In this document: positions 18,501-25,914 of the stretch, piece by piece | Position numbering within the stretch: the first letter of the stretch is position 1 | Layout: the number at the start of each line of letters is the position of its first letter | NCBI GenBank assembly: GCA_002707745.1 | Contig: PANU01000033.1 | Location: 1 to 41,730 of the forward strand | DNA: 41,730 nucleotides | DNA from: Flavobacteriaceae bacterium | Lineage (GTDB): Bacteria > Bacteroidota > Bacteroidia > Flavobacteriales > Flavobacteriaceae | Direction: 5' to 3' | Notes under the pieces: model-generated | The model's database searches: none | What the model saw: only the letters and a program-made list of their open reading frames with translations | What the model was told of the DNA's origin: nothing | Translations under genes and position numbers: made by a program

Positions 18501-19518
18501 TTCCATACCAGCGTCTACCAACCCTAACCGGACTTTCTTCATCAAGCTCATGAAATTTATAATCGTTAAAACTTGTTATAGTTGTCGTGGCATTTCCTGT
18601 GGGCTCCACCATATCCTGCACCCGTAATCCGGGGCCACCAGAGCTTGTTACATAATAATAGGCCTCATCACTGTAAGGGTTTATGTTGGTGTCGTTTTCA
18701 GGATCGTATCCCGTGGTGCCAATCCCGTAAAATAATATGGTATCACCATTGTCAAAAGAACCATCTTCTTCGCCAATTACCTGTATGGCGTTTTCGGGAA
18801 GATCTATTGCTACAGGGATACCACTGTAAAGCGGGAGTGGTTTTCCACCGTGTCCATATACTTTAAGGTTCCTGGGATTTATTCCGTCTGTGTTCATCCC
18901 AATTCTGTTCAGGAAGTCTTTTGTAATACGATAAACTCCTGTTTCCTCAATTTTGAATTTAAACCAGTCGCCAGTTGCTAATACAGAATTAGTAACCGGC
19001 AATTGAGTAACAGAACCTCTGTTGGCGCTTCCGTAGGTATAATTTACAGAAAAAGAAATCACTTTTTTAAGTCCCGTACTGGTATTTACAACTGGTGAAA
19101 TAGCAACCTTAGTAAAAATTTTGTCCCTCCCTCTTGAACTGGTAATCCTGGATGAAAAGGTAGTAGGAATTAAGTCTTTAGTTACTTCATTTAACTCTTT
19201 AGAAGTAAGAGCAGCATATTTTACATTTGAAACCTGCAGTGACGCAGGATCTGCAAAGCCTGAATCTTCCCAAATATTTTGATACAAAAGACTGTTTTCA
19301 CTCATCTGAAGTCCTACTGAAGGCTGTCCAGAAACTTTGCTTTCTGAAGTTGTTTTGCCAGCTGTTGCCAATCCGTTTTTAGCATTGGAAACCGTATTTT
19401 TGTTATTTGAAACGTTGGGAACAGTACTGCTCCAGGGGACTATAATGTCTTTTTGCTGGGCAACAACAATACAAGGTAAAACTAAAAAAACAGAGAGTAA
19501 AAATAACTTTTTCATCAT
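15568..19518 (-). CDS. porU: Type IX secretion sortase PorU
   Basis: A roughly 1316-aa surface cysteine protease that cleaves the C-terminal sorting domain of T9SS cargo and attaches the mature proteins to the cell surface. A signal peptide (MMKKLFLLSVFLVLPCIVVAQ) is followed by a beta-rich N-terminal half. The gingipain-like C25 peptidase domain has the catalytic His in NYFGHGGEDG (~810) and the Cys in TVTCEFTKFDD (~844). The C-terminal 100 residues resemble an uncleaved sorting domain (NYPNPFVNYTEF...GVYVYKITV). ATG 19518 (or 19515) is preferred over one at 19632: it gives the signal peptide and lies just downstream of a perfect -7 box. It is divergent from gldJ, a conserved flavobacterial layout. 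Confidence 0.94.
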   Translation of the reverse strand: MMKKLFLLSVFLVLPCIVVAQQKDIIVPWSSTVPNVSNNKNTVSNAKNGLATAGKTTSESKVSGQPSVGLQMSENSLLYQNIWEDSGFADPASLQVSNVKYAALTSKELNEVTKDLIPTTFSSRITSSRGRDKIFTKVAISPVVNTSTGLKKVISFSVNYTYGSANRGSVTQLPVTNSVLATGDWFKFKIEETGVYRITKDFLNRIGMNTDGINPRNLKVYGHGGKPLPLYSGIPVAIDLPENAIQVIGEEDGSFDNGDTILFYGIGTTGYDPENDTNINPYSDEAYYYVTSSGGPGLRVQDMVEPTGNATTTITSFNDYKFHELDEESPVRVGRRWYGNRFDIENEQTFTFNFPNIIPQEPMFVTVKAVSASETSSSIALTVNNTSLSPLTFSPPVSTSLLSTDEFEGEVPAGGEEVTVDLVYNNGGNPASVAYLDYIGVNAVRRLVGTGEQIPFQFNDVTTLTGIGEYQITNASDYTQVWDVTNRGTVSSKRNEGASASFSFKANLGQLRKYVAVHDTNLLEPAEVQNARVANQNLKGTIFNDPSGNFQDLDYLIISPPFLLQPALRLANHHRGRGLTVKVVTTDKIYEEFSSGKQDISAIRNFVRYIYENASSTDKRIKYLGLFGDTSVDYKNRLNNNNNNVPSFHTLLSTNTANSFMSDDFFGNVDPNEGTIGGENLDEFGEKLTDTDRLDIAVGRIIADNVLLANQMIDKIINYASKSSYGNWRNNFILISDDVDAQFEFEALQLNLDNLGDEISANKQFVNVKKIHTDAFLQETSAGGNRYPTVVKEIQNQTEVGALIINYFGHGGEDGLAKEFIYTKGVAENLRNPNNLPLIVTVTCEFTKFDDPERITAGELTYWNPEGGAISLITTTRSIFVSVGVLFNNALAPELFGYGTNNIPPPAEAMRRAKNNIDRNTRRVVFFVGDPASPLAFPKPSIRLTSINGAAVSGGSPVLQALSRVRLGGEVTDANGNLLTNYNGILEAKLFDKNVERITLGNDGITDDNTDIDDDGVLGNTDLLQMKFKTLGEGLFNGQASITNGKFEFEFVVPRDIQIPVGNGRLSLYAKNNLQLEDQTGFSEQIRIGGLNENAPADNVGPTIRLFMNDENFVSGGITNNAPMLLAKLQDENGINTASGIGHDIIAILDGDESNPIVLNEFYQTEVDDFTRGTTNYNLRDLEKGLHTLTLKAWDVYNNSSTADIQFVVTGSDELQIKRVLNYPNPFVNYTEFWFNHNRPFEPLEVQVQVFTVTGKVVWTKNQTITTDGFLSRDIVWDGRDDFGDRIGKGVYVYKITVKSPLTNKQVEKFEKLVIL

Positions 19519-19532
19519 AAGTAGTAACGCTT

Positions 19533-19540
19533 CAAAGATA
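19533..19540 (-). promoter_or_regulatory. Candidate -7 box for porU (TATCTTTG)
   Basis: A perfect TAnnTTTG on the minus strand 15 bases before the preferred porU ATG (19518). It makes the far-upstream start at 19632 unlikely. No convincing -33 element was found at standard spacing. Confidence 0.5.
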
Positions 19541-19691
19541 CACTTAGTGTAACAATTAAAAAGTTTTTTAAAGAAATGGGAATGCTTCATAATAATTGGT
19601 AAAAAACCACGTTGTGAGTGGGTCGATATCAAATATCAACCCTTACGGTGTATAAATAATAAAATATTATTGCGCTTTTCTCGTTAATTGT

Positions 19692-19698
19692 TATATTG
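19692..19698 (+). promoter_or_regulatory. Weak candidate -7 box for gldJ (TATATTG)
   Basis: TATATTG is one T short of TAnnTTTG, with a TTG 19 bases upstream (19670-19672), in the divergent gap between porU and gldJ. The spacing is reasonable but the box is imperfect. Confidence 0.3.
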
Positions 19699-19726
19699 CA
19701 AACCCAATTTATTCATAATTGAACCT

Positions 19727-21403
19727 ATGAACATGATAAAAAATTTAGCCTTTAAGGCATTACTTTTAGTTGCAGTTACTGCTTTAATTGCAAGCTGTAA
19801 CAAGTCCCGGGACTATAAAAACAGCTCAAGAGCTACCGGTTGGAAGATGAACTCCAAAGAAGGTGGTTTTCAGTACAACCCAAAAGCAAAAGAGCAAGAA
19901 ACAGGTCCTGGACTTGTTTTTGTTGAAGGAGGAACCTTTACAATGGGTCGCGTACAGGATGACCCAATGCACGACTGGAACAATTCCCCAAACCAACAAC
20001 ACGTTCAGTCTTTCTATATGGATGAGACCGAAGTTACCAACCTAATGTATCTGGAATACCTTGATTGGTTAAAGCGTGTGTTTCCACCAGAAGAAGAAAA
20101 CTACCGTCGTATCTATGATGGGGCTGTACCAGATACCCTGGTATGGAGAAACCGTTTAGGATTTAATGAAGTAATGACAAACAATTACTTACGCCACCCT
20201 GCATACGCAAACTATCCCGTTGTTGGTGTGAGCTGGTTACAGGCTGTTGAGTTTAGCAACTGGCGTACAGACCGTGTAAACGAGCTTATTCTTGAAGAAG
20301 AAGGCTTTACTTCACGTAACGCACGTTTTGAGGTTGAACCTGGCGAAACTTTTAGCACAGATACCTATTTAAATGCCCCTACCCAAACATACGGAGGAAA
20401 CGACTCTATCACAAAAGGTGGTAAGCGTTCAGAAAGTCTGGCGAAAAAAAGCAAGGACAGTACAAATTTATATGTTCAGCTTAAGGATGGATTATTATTA
20501 CCATCTTACAGACTTCCAACGGAAGCGGAGTGGGAATATGCAGCACTTGGTCTGGGTGAGTTAAGAAACTACAACGTATACAGAGGTAGAAAAAAATACC
20601 CCTGGGACGGACAATACACCCGTAACAGCAGCAGAAGAAACCGTGGAGACCAGTTAGCTAACTTTAAACAAGGTGATGGTGACTACGGAGGAATTGCAGG
20701 ATGGAGTGACGATGGAGCAGATATTACTGCAGAAGTTAAATCGTACGAGCCAAACGACTTTGGTCTATACGATATGGCTGGAAATGTTGCCGAATGGGTT
20801 GCAGACGTTTACAGACCTATTGTAGATGATGAGTTTAACGACTTTAACTACTACCGTGGTAATGTATATACTAAAAATGCCATAGGTGAAGACGGTAAGG
20901 TTAAAATTGTAACGGCAGACTCTATTGTTTATGACACGCTAAGCAATGGTAAAATTATAGCGAGAAATTTACCTGGCGAAATTGCTCAGGTACCTGTAGA
21001 CGAAAATGAAACATACCTAAGAACACAATTCTCAGAAAGTGACAACCGTGATTACCGTGATGGTGACAAGCGTTCTACAAGATACTATTCTTCTTTTAGC
21101 GACTTTGACAGTGAAGGAGAAACAGAAAAGAACCGTATGTACAACTCTCCTAAGCACAGCGTAACTGCAGACAGCTCAGGAACTTTAGATCGCGAATACG
21201 ACAAATCTGCATCCAGAACTACCTTAATAGACAATGAAGTACGTGTGTATAAAGGAGGATCATGGAGAGATCGTGATTACTGGTTAGACCCGGCACAACG
21301 TCGTTTCTTCCCTCAGGATATGGCTACAGACTATATAGGATTTAGATGTGCTATGTCCCGTGTAGGTTCAAAATCCAAAAAAGGAAAGCGCGCAAGAAAC
21401 TAA
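19727..21403 (+). CDS. gldJ: Gliding motility lipoprotein GldJ
   Basis: A 558-aa outer-membrane lipoprotein needed for gliding and for stability of GldK and the T9SS ring/track. The signal peptide ends in a lipobox (VAVTALIASC, Cys near residue 23). The mature protein is a formylglycine-generating-enzyme (FGE/sulfatase-modifying) fold: FVEGGTFTMGRVQDD (~65), DETEVTNLMYLEYLDW, YPVVGVSWLQAVEFSNWR, LPTEAEWEYAA, GLYDMAGNVAEWVADVY and the end VYKGGSWRDRDYWL...GFRCAMS. Long inserts relative to enzymatic FGE are typical of GldJ. I prefer ATG 19727 (or 19733) to an upstream TTG. It is divergent from porU and ends at a strong terminator. Confidence 0.95.
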   Translation: MNMIKNLAFKALLLVAVTALIASCNKSRDYKNSSRATGWKMNSKEGGFQYNPKAKEQETGPGLVFVEGGTFTMGRVQDDPMHDWNNSPNQQHVQSFYMDETEVTNLMYLEYLDWLKRVFPPEEENYRRIYDGAVPDTLVWRNRLGFNEVMTNNYLRHPAYANYPVVGVSWLQAVEFSNWRTDRVNELILEEEGFTSRNARFEVEPGETFSTDTYLNAPTQTYGGNDSITKGGKRSESLAKKSKDSTNLYVQLKDGLLLPSYRLPTEAEWEYAALGLGELRNYNVYRGRKKYPWDGQYTRNSSRRNRGDQLANFKQGDGDYGGIAGWSDDGADITAEVKSYEPNDFGLYDMAGNVAEWVADVYRPIVDDEFNDFNYYRGNVYTKNAIGEDGKVKIVTADSIVYDTLSNGKIIARNLPGEIAQVPVDENETYLRTQFSESDNRDYRDGDKRSTRYYSSFSDFDSEGETEKNRMYNSPKHSVTADSSGTLDREYDKSASRTTLIDNEVRVYKGGSWRDRDYWLDPAQRRFFPQDMATDYIGFRCAMSRVGSKSKKGKRARN

Positions 21404-21423
21404 GCGCATCCCGTAAATAACAC

Positions 21424-21460
21424 AAACCCTCCTCTGCATTATTGCAACGGAGGGTTTTTT
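21424..21460 (+). terminator. Rho-independent terminator after gldJ
   Basis: A nine-base perfect stem AAACCCTCC / GGAGGGTTT (21424-21432 and 21449-21457), with a 16-base loop and a T run to 21460. It lies 20 bases past the gldJ stop, and murF starts 30 bases after it, so murF has its own promoter or depends on read-through. Confidence 0.9.
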
Positions 21461-21489
21461 TATACCTTTATATACCAAATATCCCTACA

Positions 21490-22770
21490 TTGAAAACAGA
21501 AGCACTACACCAACTTTTTCTTGAAAGCACAGGAGTTTGTACCGATACCCGAAAAATAACCAAAGACTGTCTCTTTTTTGCGCTTAGAGGTGAAAACTTT
21601 AACGGAAATACCTTTAGCCAGGAAGCAATAGACAAGGGTGCTTTACGAGTAGTTATAGACGACAAGGCGTACCACGAATCTACAGGTAAAACCATACTTT
21701 GCTCCAACGTTCTTGAAACGCTTCAAAAGTTAGCGAACTTTCATCGCAATTACTTAAAACTCCCCATAATTGCACTTACCGGTAGTAATGGAAAAACCAC
21801 CACCAAAGAATTAATTAATGCGGTTTTAGCAACAACGTTTAAAACCATAGCAACAGCTGGTAATCTTAACAATCATATTGGAGTACCTCTCACCCTACTC
21901 TCCATGACTTCAGACACTGAAATAGGTATTGTAGAAATGGGCGCTAATCATTTAAAAGAAATAGAACAACTGTGCACCATTGCACAACCAGACTATGGGT
22001 ATATTACCAACTTCGGGAAAGCACATCTGGAAGGTTTTGGCAGTGTTGAAGGCGTTATTAAAGGAAAGTCTGAATTATACGCACACCTTCTTCAAAACAA
22101 CAAACTTGCTTTTGTAAATGCCAACGACCCAAAGCAAATAGAAAACGCTACATCTCTTAAAAAATTTACCTTCGGAGAAAAAGATCAGGATTGTAACGTG
22201 TCTCTAACTAACGCTTCCTCACATCTTAAAATAAGTTATAAAAACCAACTTATTAGCAGCAACTTAGTAGGATTATATAATTATAATAATATTGCTGCAG
22301 CGATTGCTATAGGTCATTTTTTTAAAGTTTCAGCACAAGATATTAAGAAAGGCATTGAAAGTTATATCCCAAAAAATAACCGCTCACAAATTATGCACCA
22401 AAACGGGCACACCATATTACTGGATGCCTACAATGCAAATCCTACGAGCATGCTGGCAGCATTAATAAATTTTAAGCAGGCACAAGGAACCAACAAAGTG
22501 TTAATTCTAGGCGATATGTTTGAATTAGGAAATACAGCCGAAAAAGAACATCAATTTATAACAGATTATCTGACAAAAAATAACTTTGGCCAGGTATATT
22601 TAGTAGGGGAAAATTTTAGCAAGACCAAAGGCAATGCGACTCATATCTCAAAATATAAAAATTTTGAAGCCTTTGAAGAAGCATTTAAAAGCAGCCCCAT
22701 TGCCAAAAGCAGTTTTCTCATAAAAGGTTCCAGAGGAATGGCATTGGAACGAACTTTACATTTTTTGTAA
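21490..22770 (+). CDS. murF: UDP-N-acetylmuramoyl-tripeptide--D-alanyl-D-alanine ligase
   Basis: A 426-aa Mur ligase adding D-Ala-D-Ala to UDP-MurNAc-tripeptide in cytoplasmic peptidoglycan synthesis. The N-terminal substrate domain has STGVCTDTRKITKDCLFFALRG (written here in parts: TDTRKI and LFFALRGENF). The P-loop is ALTGSNGKTTTKEL (~95), the metal region is EMGANHLKEI (~155), and GDMFELG (~340) and LLDAYNANPTSM (~315) are MurF-typical. No ATG is available near the N-terminus. TTG 21490 gives the family-typical MKTEALHQLFL start, whereas a further TTG at 21442 lies inside the gldJ terminator and is rejected. Confidence 0.93.
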   Translation: MKTEALHQLFLESTGVCTDTRKITKDCLFFALRGENFNGNTFSQEAIDKGALRVVIDDKAYHESTGKTILCSNVLETLQKLANFHRNYLKLPIIALTGSNGKTTTKELINAVLATTFKTIATAGNLNNHIGVPLTLLSMTSDTEIGIVEMGANHLKEIEQLCTIAQPDYGYITNFGKAHLEGFGSVEGVIKGKSELYAHLLQNNKLAFVNANDPKQIENATSLKKFTFGEKDQDCNVSLTNASSHLKISYKNQLISSNLVGLYNYNNIAAAIAIGHFFKVSAQDIKKGIESYIPKNNRSQIMHQNGHTILLDAYNANPTSMLAALINFKQAQGTNKVLILGDMFELGNTAEKEHQFITDYLTKNNFGQVYLVGENFSKTKGNATHISKYKNFEAFEEAFKSSPIAKSSFLIKGSRGMALERTLHFL

Positions 22771-22840
22771 AGCGAACTATATTTCAGCCCTTCCTAAGCT
22801 CAGCACAAATTTCTCGTCTCTTTTTACATGAGCTGTATAT

Positions 22841-22878
22841 AAAAAAAGGCTCCACATTTTTGTGAAACCTTGCCTTTT
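22841..22878 (-). terminator. Rho-independent terminator downstream of tRNA remnant
   Basis: Read on the minus strand: stem AAAAGGC/GCCTTTT with an inner CACA/TGTG hairpin over a short A/T loop, then a T run ending at 22841. It begins two bases after the 3' end of the tRNA-like segment, the usual arrangement for a tRNA terminator. It could also stop murF transcripts from the other strand. Confidence 0.75.
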
Positions 22879-22880
22879 CC

Positions 22881-22898
22881 AGTAGCGGGAACAGGACT
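22881..22898 (-). other. tRNA 3'-end remnant, probable attachment site of the island
   Basis: On the plus strand AGTAGCGGGAACAGGACT; its complement reads as the end of the T-loop, T-stem and acceptor strand of a tRNA (AGTCCTGTTCCCGCTA plus CT). Further 5' the T-loop and T-stem no longer match (TTTTAGT loop, mispaired stem), and no D- or anticodon arm can be folded, so the tRNA is not whole. The isotype is uncertain; from memory the sequence resembles flavobacterial tRNA-Met. This is the expected scar when an element integrates into a tRNA 3' end: the chromosome side keeps the 3' fragment and terminator. Confidence 0.55.
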
Positions 22899-22992
22899 AA
22901 AACCAGTGTCCGCCGCGGCAGATATGAGTTGACCTCGCAATTTCTGTAACCCCCCATCTACAGAGGCTTCCGGAGGGTGTGTCTCGCTAAAA

Positions 22993-23021
22993 ATTCGAAA
23001 ACGTATTCGAAAGCGTATTCA
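22993..23021 (+). repeat. 12-bp tandem repeat ATTCGAAARCGT
   Basis: ATTCGAAAACGT (22993-23004) is followed at once by ATTCGAAAGCGT (23005-23016) and a partial third unit ATTCA. It lies about 100 bases inside the tRNA remnant, where recombinase arm-type sites often occur. Confidence 0.7.
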
Positions 23022-23085
23022 TTTGTAGTAAATATGCTATCCTATTTTTAAATAAAAAAATAGCGGTTTTTCCTCTTGTTTCTGG

Positions 23086-23130
23086 TTATGGGAAACCGTA
23101 AAATGGTCTGAGATTTTATTCTGATATTGG
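23086..23130 (+). promoter_or_regulatory. Palindrome TTATGG-GAAA-CCGTAA with weak -7 box
   Basis: A 16-bp imperfect palindrome (23086-23101), one mismatch from TTACGG-N4-CCGTAA. It is followed after exactly 21 bases by GATATTGG (23123-23130, 6 of 8 to TAnnTTTG if N positions count as matches). The same layout occurs at 28785 and 28905. It may drive the EcsC-like gene at 23368 through a long leader. Confidence 0.4.
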
Positions 23131-23367
23131 CGGTTAACGGTGGCTGTTCTTTGATTTAAAAATTACGTGTTTTTGGGGTATTTTTTGAAAAGCAGTAACA
23201 AGGTATATTTACGGTAAGAGATTTTAAATGCAAAGATACTACACACAAATTGCTCTTATCTGGGACAATTAAATGAAAAAGAATCATTCAAATAACTTTA
23301 TTACAGGTTACAAAAAATAGATAAAACATTCCGAATAAATTAACCAACACATTTTACAAATTTAAAT

Positions 23368-24066
23368 ATGGGAAAAAAAAACCAAGTAGAAATTACTAAA
23401 GACTTTGATTTCATGAAAGTTGTAAATTTTGTATCACCATCTTTCGAATCAGTTGAAAAGGATGTAGCTGAACTGAAAAGAGGAAAGCCAAATAAATCAA
23501 AAAAACAACTTTCTAAAATTTATGCAAATAGAATAAGAAATAAATATACTTCAGTTGGAGTCGTAAGTGCTTTACCAAGTAGTATACCTGGATTGGGAAC
23601 TGGAGTTCAAATCGCAATAGAAGCTGGAACTATTTCTGGCGATTTAATATTGATGCTTCGATGGATGGCTTCAACCTGCTACGGTGTTGCAATTATTAAT
23701 GACAAAGATATTCGCTCTGACTTTAATCAAGAGTTCGTGAGGATATTAGGATTGTGGTGTGGAGCGATTGAAGCGTCTAAATTAGCAACGGAGAAAATTG
23801 CAACAAAAGTTGCTGTTACAACCTTTAACAGAAAAGTTAGTGGTAAAACTTTGGCGAAAATAAATCAAAGAGTTGGAACTACCATTTTTACAAAATATGG
23901 TACAAAAAGAGGAGGAATTGCTATCGGTAGATTAATACCATTTGGAATTGGCGCAGTTGTGGGAGGAACTTTTAATTATTTCACAATGACGAAATTTAAA
24001 GGTTCAGCAATAAAATATTTTGAGTCTGACGAATCTGTAAGCTATAAATTTAAAACCAAGAAATAA
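23368..24066 (+). CDS. EcsC-like family protein
   Basis: A 232-aa protein with glycine-rich hydrophobic stretches but no clear signal peptide. The region ~70-125 (GVVSALPSSIPGLGTGVQIAIEAGTISGDL...) and the C-terminal RLIPFGIGAVVGGTFNYF resemble the EcsC family, where an N-terminal Pro/Gly segment and a C-terminal P-x-x-GA-x-x-GG-x-x-N-Y helix hairpin recur. The family's function is unclear (named after a Bacillus ABC-transporter operon protein). A small acidic gene starts two bases after the stop, so the two are probably co-expressed. This is the first gene of the island. Family assignment is by pattern recall and moderate. Confidence 0.55.
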   Translation: MGKKNQVEITKDFDFMKVVNFVSPSFESVEKDVAELKRGKPNKSKKQLSKIYANRIRNKYTSVGVVSALPSSIPGLGTGVQIAIEAGTISGDLILMLRWMASTCYGVAIINDKDIRSDFNQEFVRILGLWCGAIEASKLATEKIATKVAVTTFNRKVSGKTLAKINQRVGTTIFTKYGTKRGGIAIGRLIPFGIGAVVGGTFNYFTMTKFKGSAIKYFESDESVSYKFKTKK

Positions 24067-24067
24067 A

Positions 24068-24289
24068 ATGGGAACATTCGATGATTTGATTGAAAGAACT
24101 AACAAAATGATTGATGAAGTTGAGTACTCAGACAATAGAAGTCAAGAGTTATATGAAAAATTTGTAGAGAACAGGAATGATTTGGAAGATGCCATTGTTG
24201 GTGCTCACGGAAATGAAGAGAAAGAATTAACAAAGCTTTTAAAACTGTTGAACCGAAAGGGAGAAGAAAATGATATGGAAAATTGGTAA
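24068..24289 (+). CDS. Small acidic hypothetical protein
   Basis: A 73-aa, strongly acidic and helical-looking protein (ERTNKMIDEVEYSDN... EEKELTKLLKLLNRKGEEN). It begins one base after the stop of the EcsC-like gene, so it is most likely its translational partner. No known domain, signal or membrane segment. The codon pattern and the tight spacing make it a real gene rather than a chance ORF. Confidence 0.6.
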   Translation: MGTFDDLIERTNKMIDEVEYSDNRSQELYEKFVENRNDLEDAIVGAHGNEEKELTKLLKLLNRKGEENDMENW

Positions 24290-24713
24290 CTATAATCTGA
24301 CTTTAAGCAAAACACATTCAATTGCATGAGGGTCTACTTTTTGTAGCAACGCATATAATACAGCAGTCACATTGGCCTTTAATTAAATTCCCTAACTTTT
24401 TAAAAACATTTGTTCAGCGAACGATTACTTTGTAGCGGCTCCACTGCCCTGCCGATGATTCACCAAATGCTGCGCCACGCTGCTACTTTCAGTTTGACTC
24501 AGCCAATACAGCCCTAAAAACCATTGTATGATCTGTAAAAACTTTACCCAGCATATAAAAGTTATAATCTGAGACACATTAAATTGACAAAATAAATATG
24601 ATTTGGAATATTTCTGGTGAGAACTTATGGAATTTTGCTTCAGAAATATAAGACTCTATCAAAATAATTATAGCCTTTTCCCAAAACAATTTTAAAAATC
24701 GAAATAGAATTCA
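24290..24713. other. Gene-poor stretch with a G+C-richer patch
   Basis: No supported gene in about 420 bases. Around 24421-24530 the sequence becomes noticeably richer in G+C (GTAGCGGCTCC, CTGCCCTGCC, GCTGCGCCACGCTGC) than either flank. Short open frames cross it on the minus strand without a start codon or recognisable protein. It may be a remnant of an earlier insertion; I could not identify it. Confidence 0.5.
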
Positions 24714-25172
24714 ATGAGCAAAAAAATAATTTATGTAGATATGGACAACGTCCTAGTGGATTTTAAATCGGGTATAAAGAAACTTGATGATAAGACACAA
24801 AAAGAATATATCGGCAGATTAGATGAAGCTCCAGGGATATTTGCACAAATGGAACCATTTGATAATGCGATCGATTCAATTCGCATACTTTCTCAAAAAT
24901 ACGATTTATACATTCTCTCAACAGCACCTTGGTTGAACCCAAGTGCCTGGATTGATAAATTAGAATGGATTCAAAAACATTTTGGAAAAGAAACCACTAG
25001 TTTATTTTACAAAAGACTAATAATTTCTCATCATAAAAATTTAAATATAGGCGATTTTTTAATTGATGACCGACCCAATAATGGGGCTGAAAACTTTAGT
25101 GGTAAATGGTTACATTTCGGAAGTGAAAAATTCCCTAATTGGGATATGGTAACGAAATACTTAATGAAGTAA
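24714..25172 (+). CDS. 5'(3')-deoxyribonucleotidase-like HAD protein
   Basis: A 152-aa haloacid-dehalogenase fold protein similar to the NT5C family, which dephosphorylates (deoxy)nucleoside monophosphates. The nucleophile motif is YVDMDNVLVDF (Asp9 and Asp11), motif II is LSTAPW (~75), and the metal-binding acidic motif is LIDDRPNNGA (~118). It is shorter than the usual 180-200 residues, mostly in the cap region. It is transcribed alone, ahead of a convergent gene. Nucleotidases are sometimes carried by mobile islands, but nothing here ties it to defence. Confidence 0.8.
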   Translation: MSKKIIYVDMDNVLVDFKSGIKKLDDKTQKEYIGRLDEAPGIFAQMEPFDNAIDSIRILSQKYDLYILSTAPWLNPSAWIDKLEWIQKHFGKETTSLFYKRLIISHHKNLNIGDFLIDDRPNNGAENFSGKWLHFGSEKFPNWDMVTKYLMK

Positions 25173-25199
25173 AATACTTGCCATAAAAACTAATCTAAT

Positions 25200-25271
25200 A
25201 CGTTGTTGACAAACGTGTTTAATTAAAAGCTGTAACTCTCTTATATGTTTTACACATAACAGCACCAACGT
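25200..25271. repeat. Imperfect hairpin between convergent genes
   Basis: Outer arms ACGTTGTTG (25200-25208) and CACCAACGT (25263-25271) pair with one mismatch, and inner arms GCTGT (25229-25233) and ACAGC (25259-25263) also pair. It sits between the nucleotidase gene and the convergent membrane protein gene. It may act as a terminator, or be a recombination-type structure; pairing is too broken to decide. Confidence 0.35.
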
Positions 25272-25278
25272 TTTGCCT

Positions 25279-25914
25279 TTACTTCAATGAACTACACATA
25301 TGTTCCGTAATCATATATCGGGTAATATCATTTAAAGTTTTGCCATTTATTGGGTGTATGCCCGGATACGTAAATAATTCCAAGTTATTCTTTCCTTGTT
25401 TATAATACCATATTTTAGGGCTACCATCTTTATCAAAGAAGAAACCCTCATGACACTCCACCTCCACCTTCTTAAATTTTGTAAGTAAACCTTTATCAAT
25501 CGGTTTCGCATTGGTTTCTTCACAATGAATCTTTACAAACTTAGTTTCATCCCAGATCATACATTTTTTCCGAGTTGCATCATAAATGAAAAAAGCAACG
25601 ATTAATAAAAGAACCAATACCATAAATTGATATCTTTTTGTATTAATCTTTTTGGTATTCTTACTCGCTACATAGCTTTTATAATCTTCAAAATCTAGAT
25701 ATATGGCTAAGTGATCTTTTGCAGTATTTGAAATATTAAATGACTCTTTATTTTCCCATTTCCGATAATAACCCCGAATCGCATCTGCCGACGTTGGTTG
25801 TTTAAATTTTAATTCAAGTGCTTCATAAATATGAGTTGCCAATCCTAAAGCGGAACTTGCTGTACTATTCTCTTTTGCTTTATTGAATGCATCTGTAAGC
25901 AACTGTTCTTGCAT
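25279..25914 (-). CDS. Single-pass membrane protein with N-terminal HTH-like region
   Basis: A 211-aa protein of unrecognised family. Residues ~1-85 are charged and helical and include a segment (TSADAIRGYYRKWENKESF) that looks like a small DNA- or protein-binding helical domain. One transmembrane helix follows at ~94-112 (FMVLVLLLIVAFFIYDA). The C-terminal ~95 residues would be periplasmic and contain four cysteines (KKCMIW, HCEET, ECHEGFF, HMCSS) and aromatic residues. It could be a membrane-spanning sensor or regulator. It is divergent from the lipoprotein/histidine kinase cluster, so a role in that signalling is plausible but not shown. Confidence 0.6.
   Translation of the reverse strand: MQEQLLTDAFNKAKENSTASSALGLATHIYEALELKFKQPTSADAIRGYYRKWENKESFNISNTAKDHLAIYLDFEDYKSYVASKNTKKINTKRYQFMVLVLLLIVAFFIYDATRKKCMIWDETKFVKIHCEETNAKPIDKGLLTKFKKVEVECHEGFFFDKDGSPKIWYYKQGKNNLELFTYPGIHPINGKTLNDITRYMITEHMCSSLK

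Larger units (their letters stand above)
22771..23367. other. Gene-free stretch at island boundary
   Basis: About 600 bases without a convincing gene. It holds a minus-strand terminator (22841-22878), a tRNA 3'-end remnant (22881-22898), a locally G+C-richer patch to about 22990, a 12-bp tandem repeat (22993-23021), a palindrome/-7 promoter candidate (23086-23130) and an extra half-site TTTACGGTAAG (23208-23218). Two tiny adjacent ORFs, 23228-23272 (14 aa) and 23273-23320 (15 aa), are probably chance. Confidence 0.7.

Noticed and set aside
15568-19632. Far-upstream start for porU at 19632
   Set aside because: It would put 38 residues before the signal peptide and upstream of the -7 box at 19533-19540.
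21442-21489. Upstream TTG start extending murF by 16 codons
   Set aside because: It lies inside the gldJ terminator stem; TTG 21490 gives the family-typical N-terminus.
22881-22960. Complete tRNA gene on the minus strand
   Set aside because: Only the terminal 18 bases fit; T-loop and T-stem are altered and no D-arm or anticodon arm folds, so it is called a remnant.
23228-23320. Two adjacent mini-ORFs of 14 and 15 codons upstream of the EcsC-like gene
   Set aside because: Very short, ordinary AT-rich words, no conservation evidence available; likely chance.
25200-25271. Integron-type attC site
   Set aside because: No clear GTTRRRY/RYYYAAC core sites and arms are asymmetric; kept as an unclassified hairpin.
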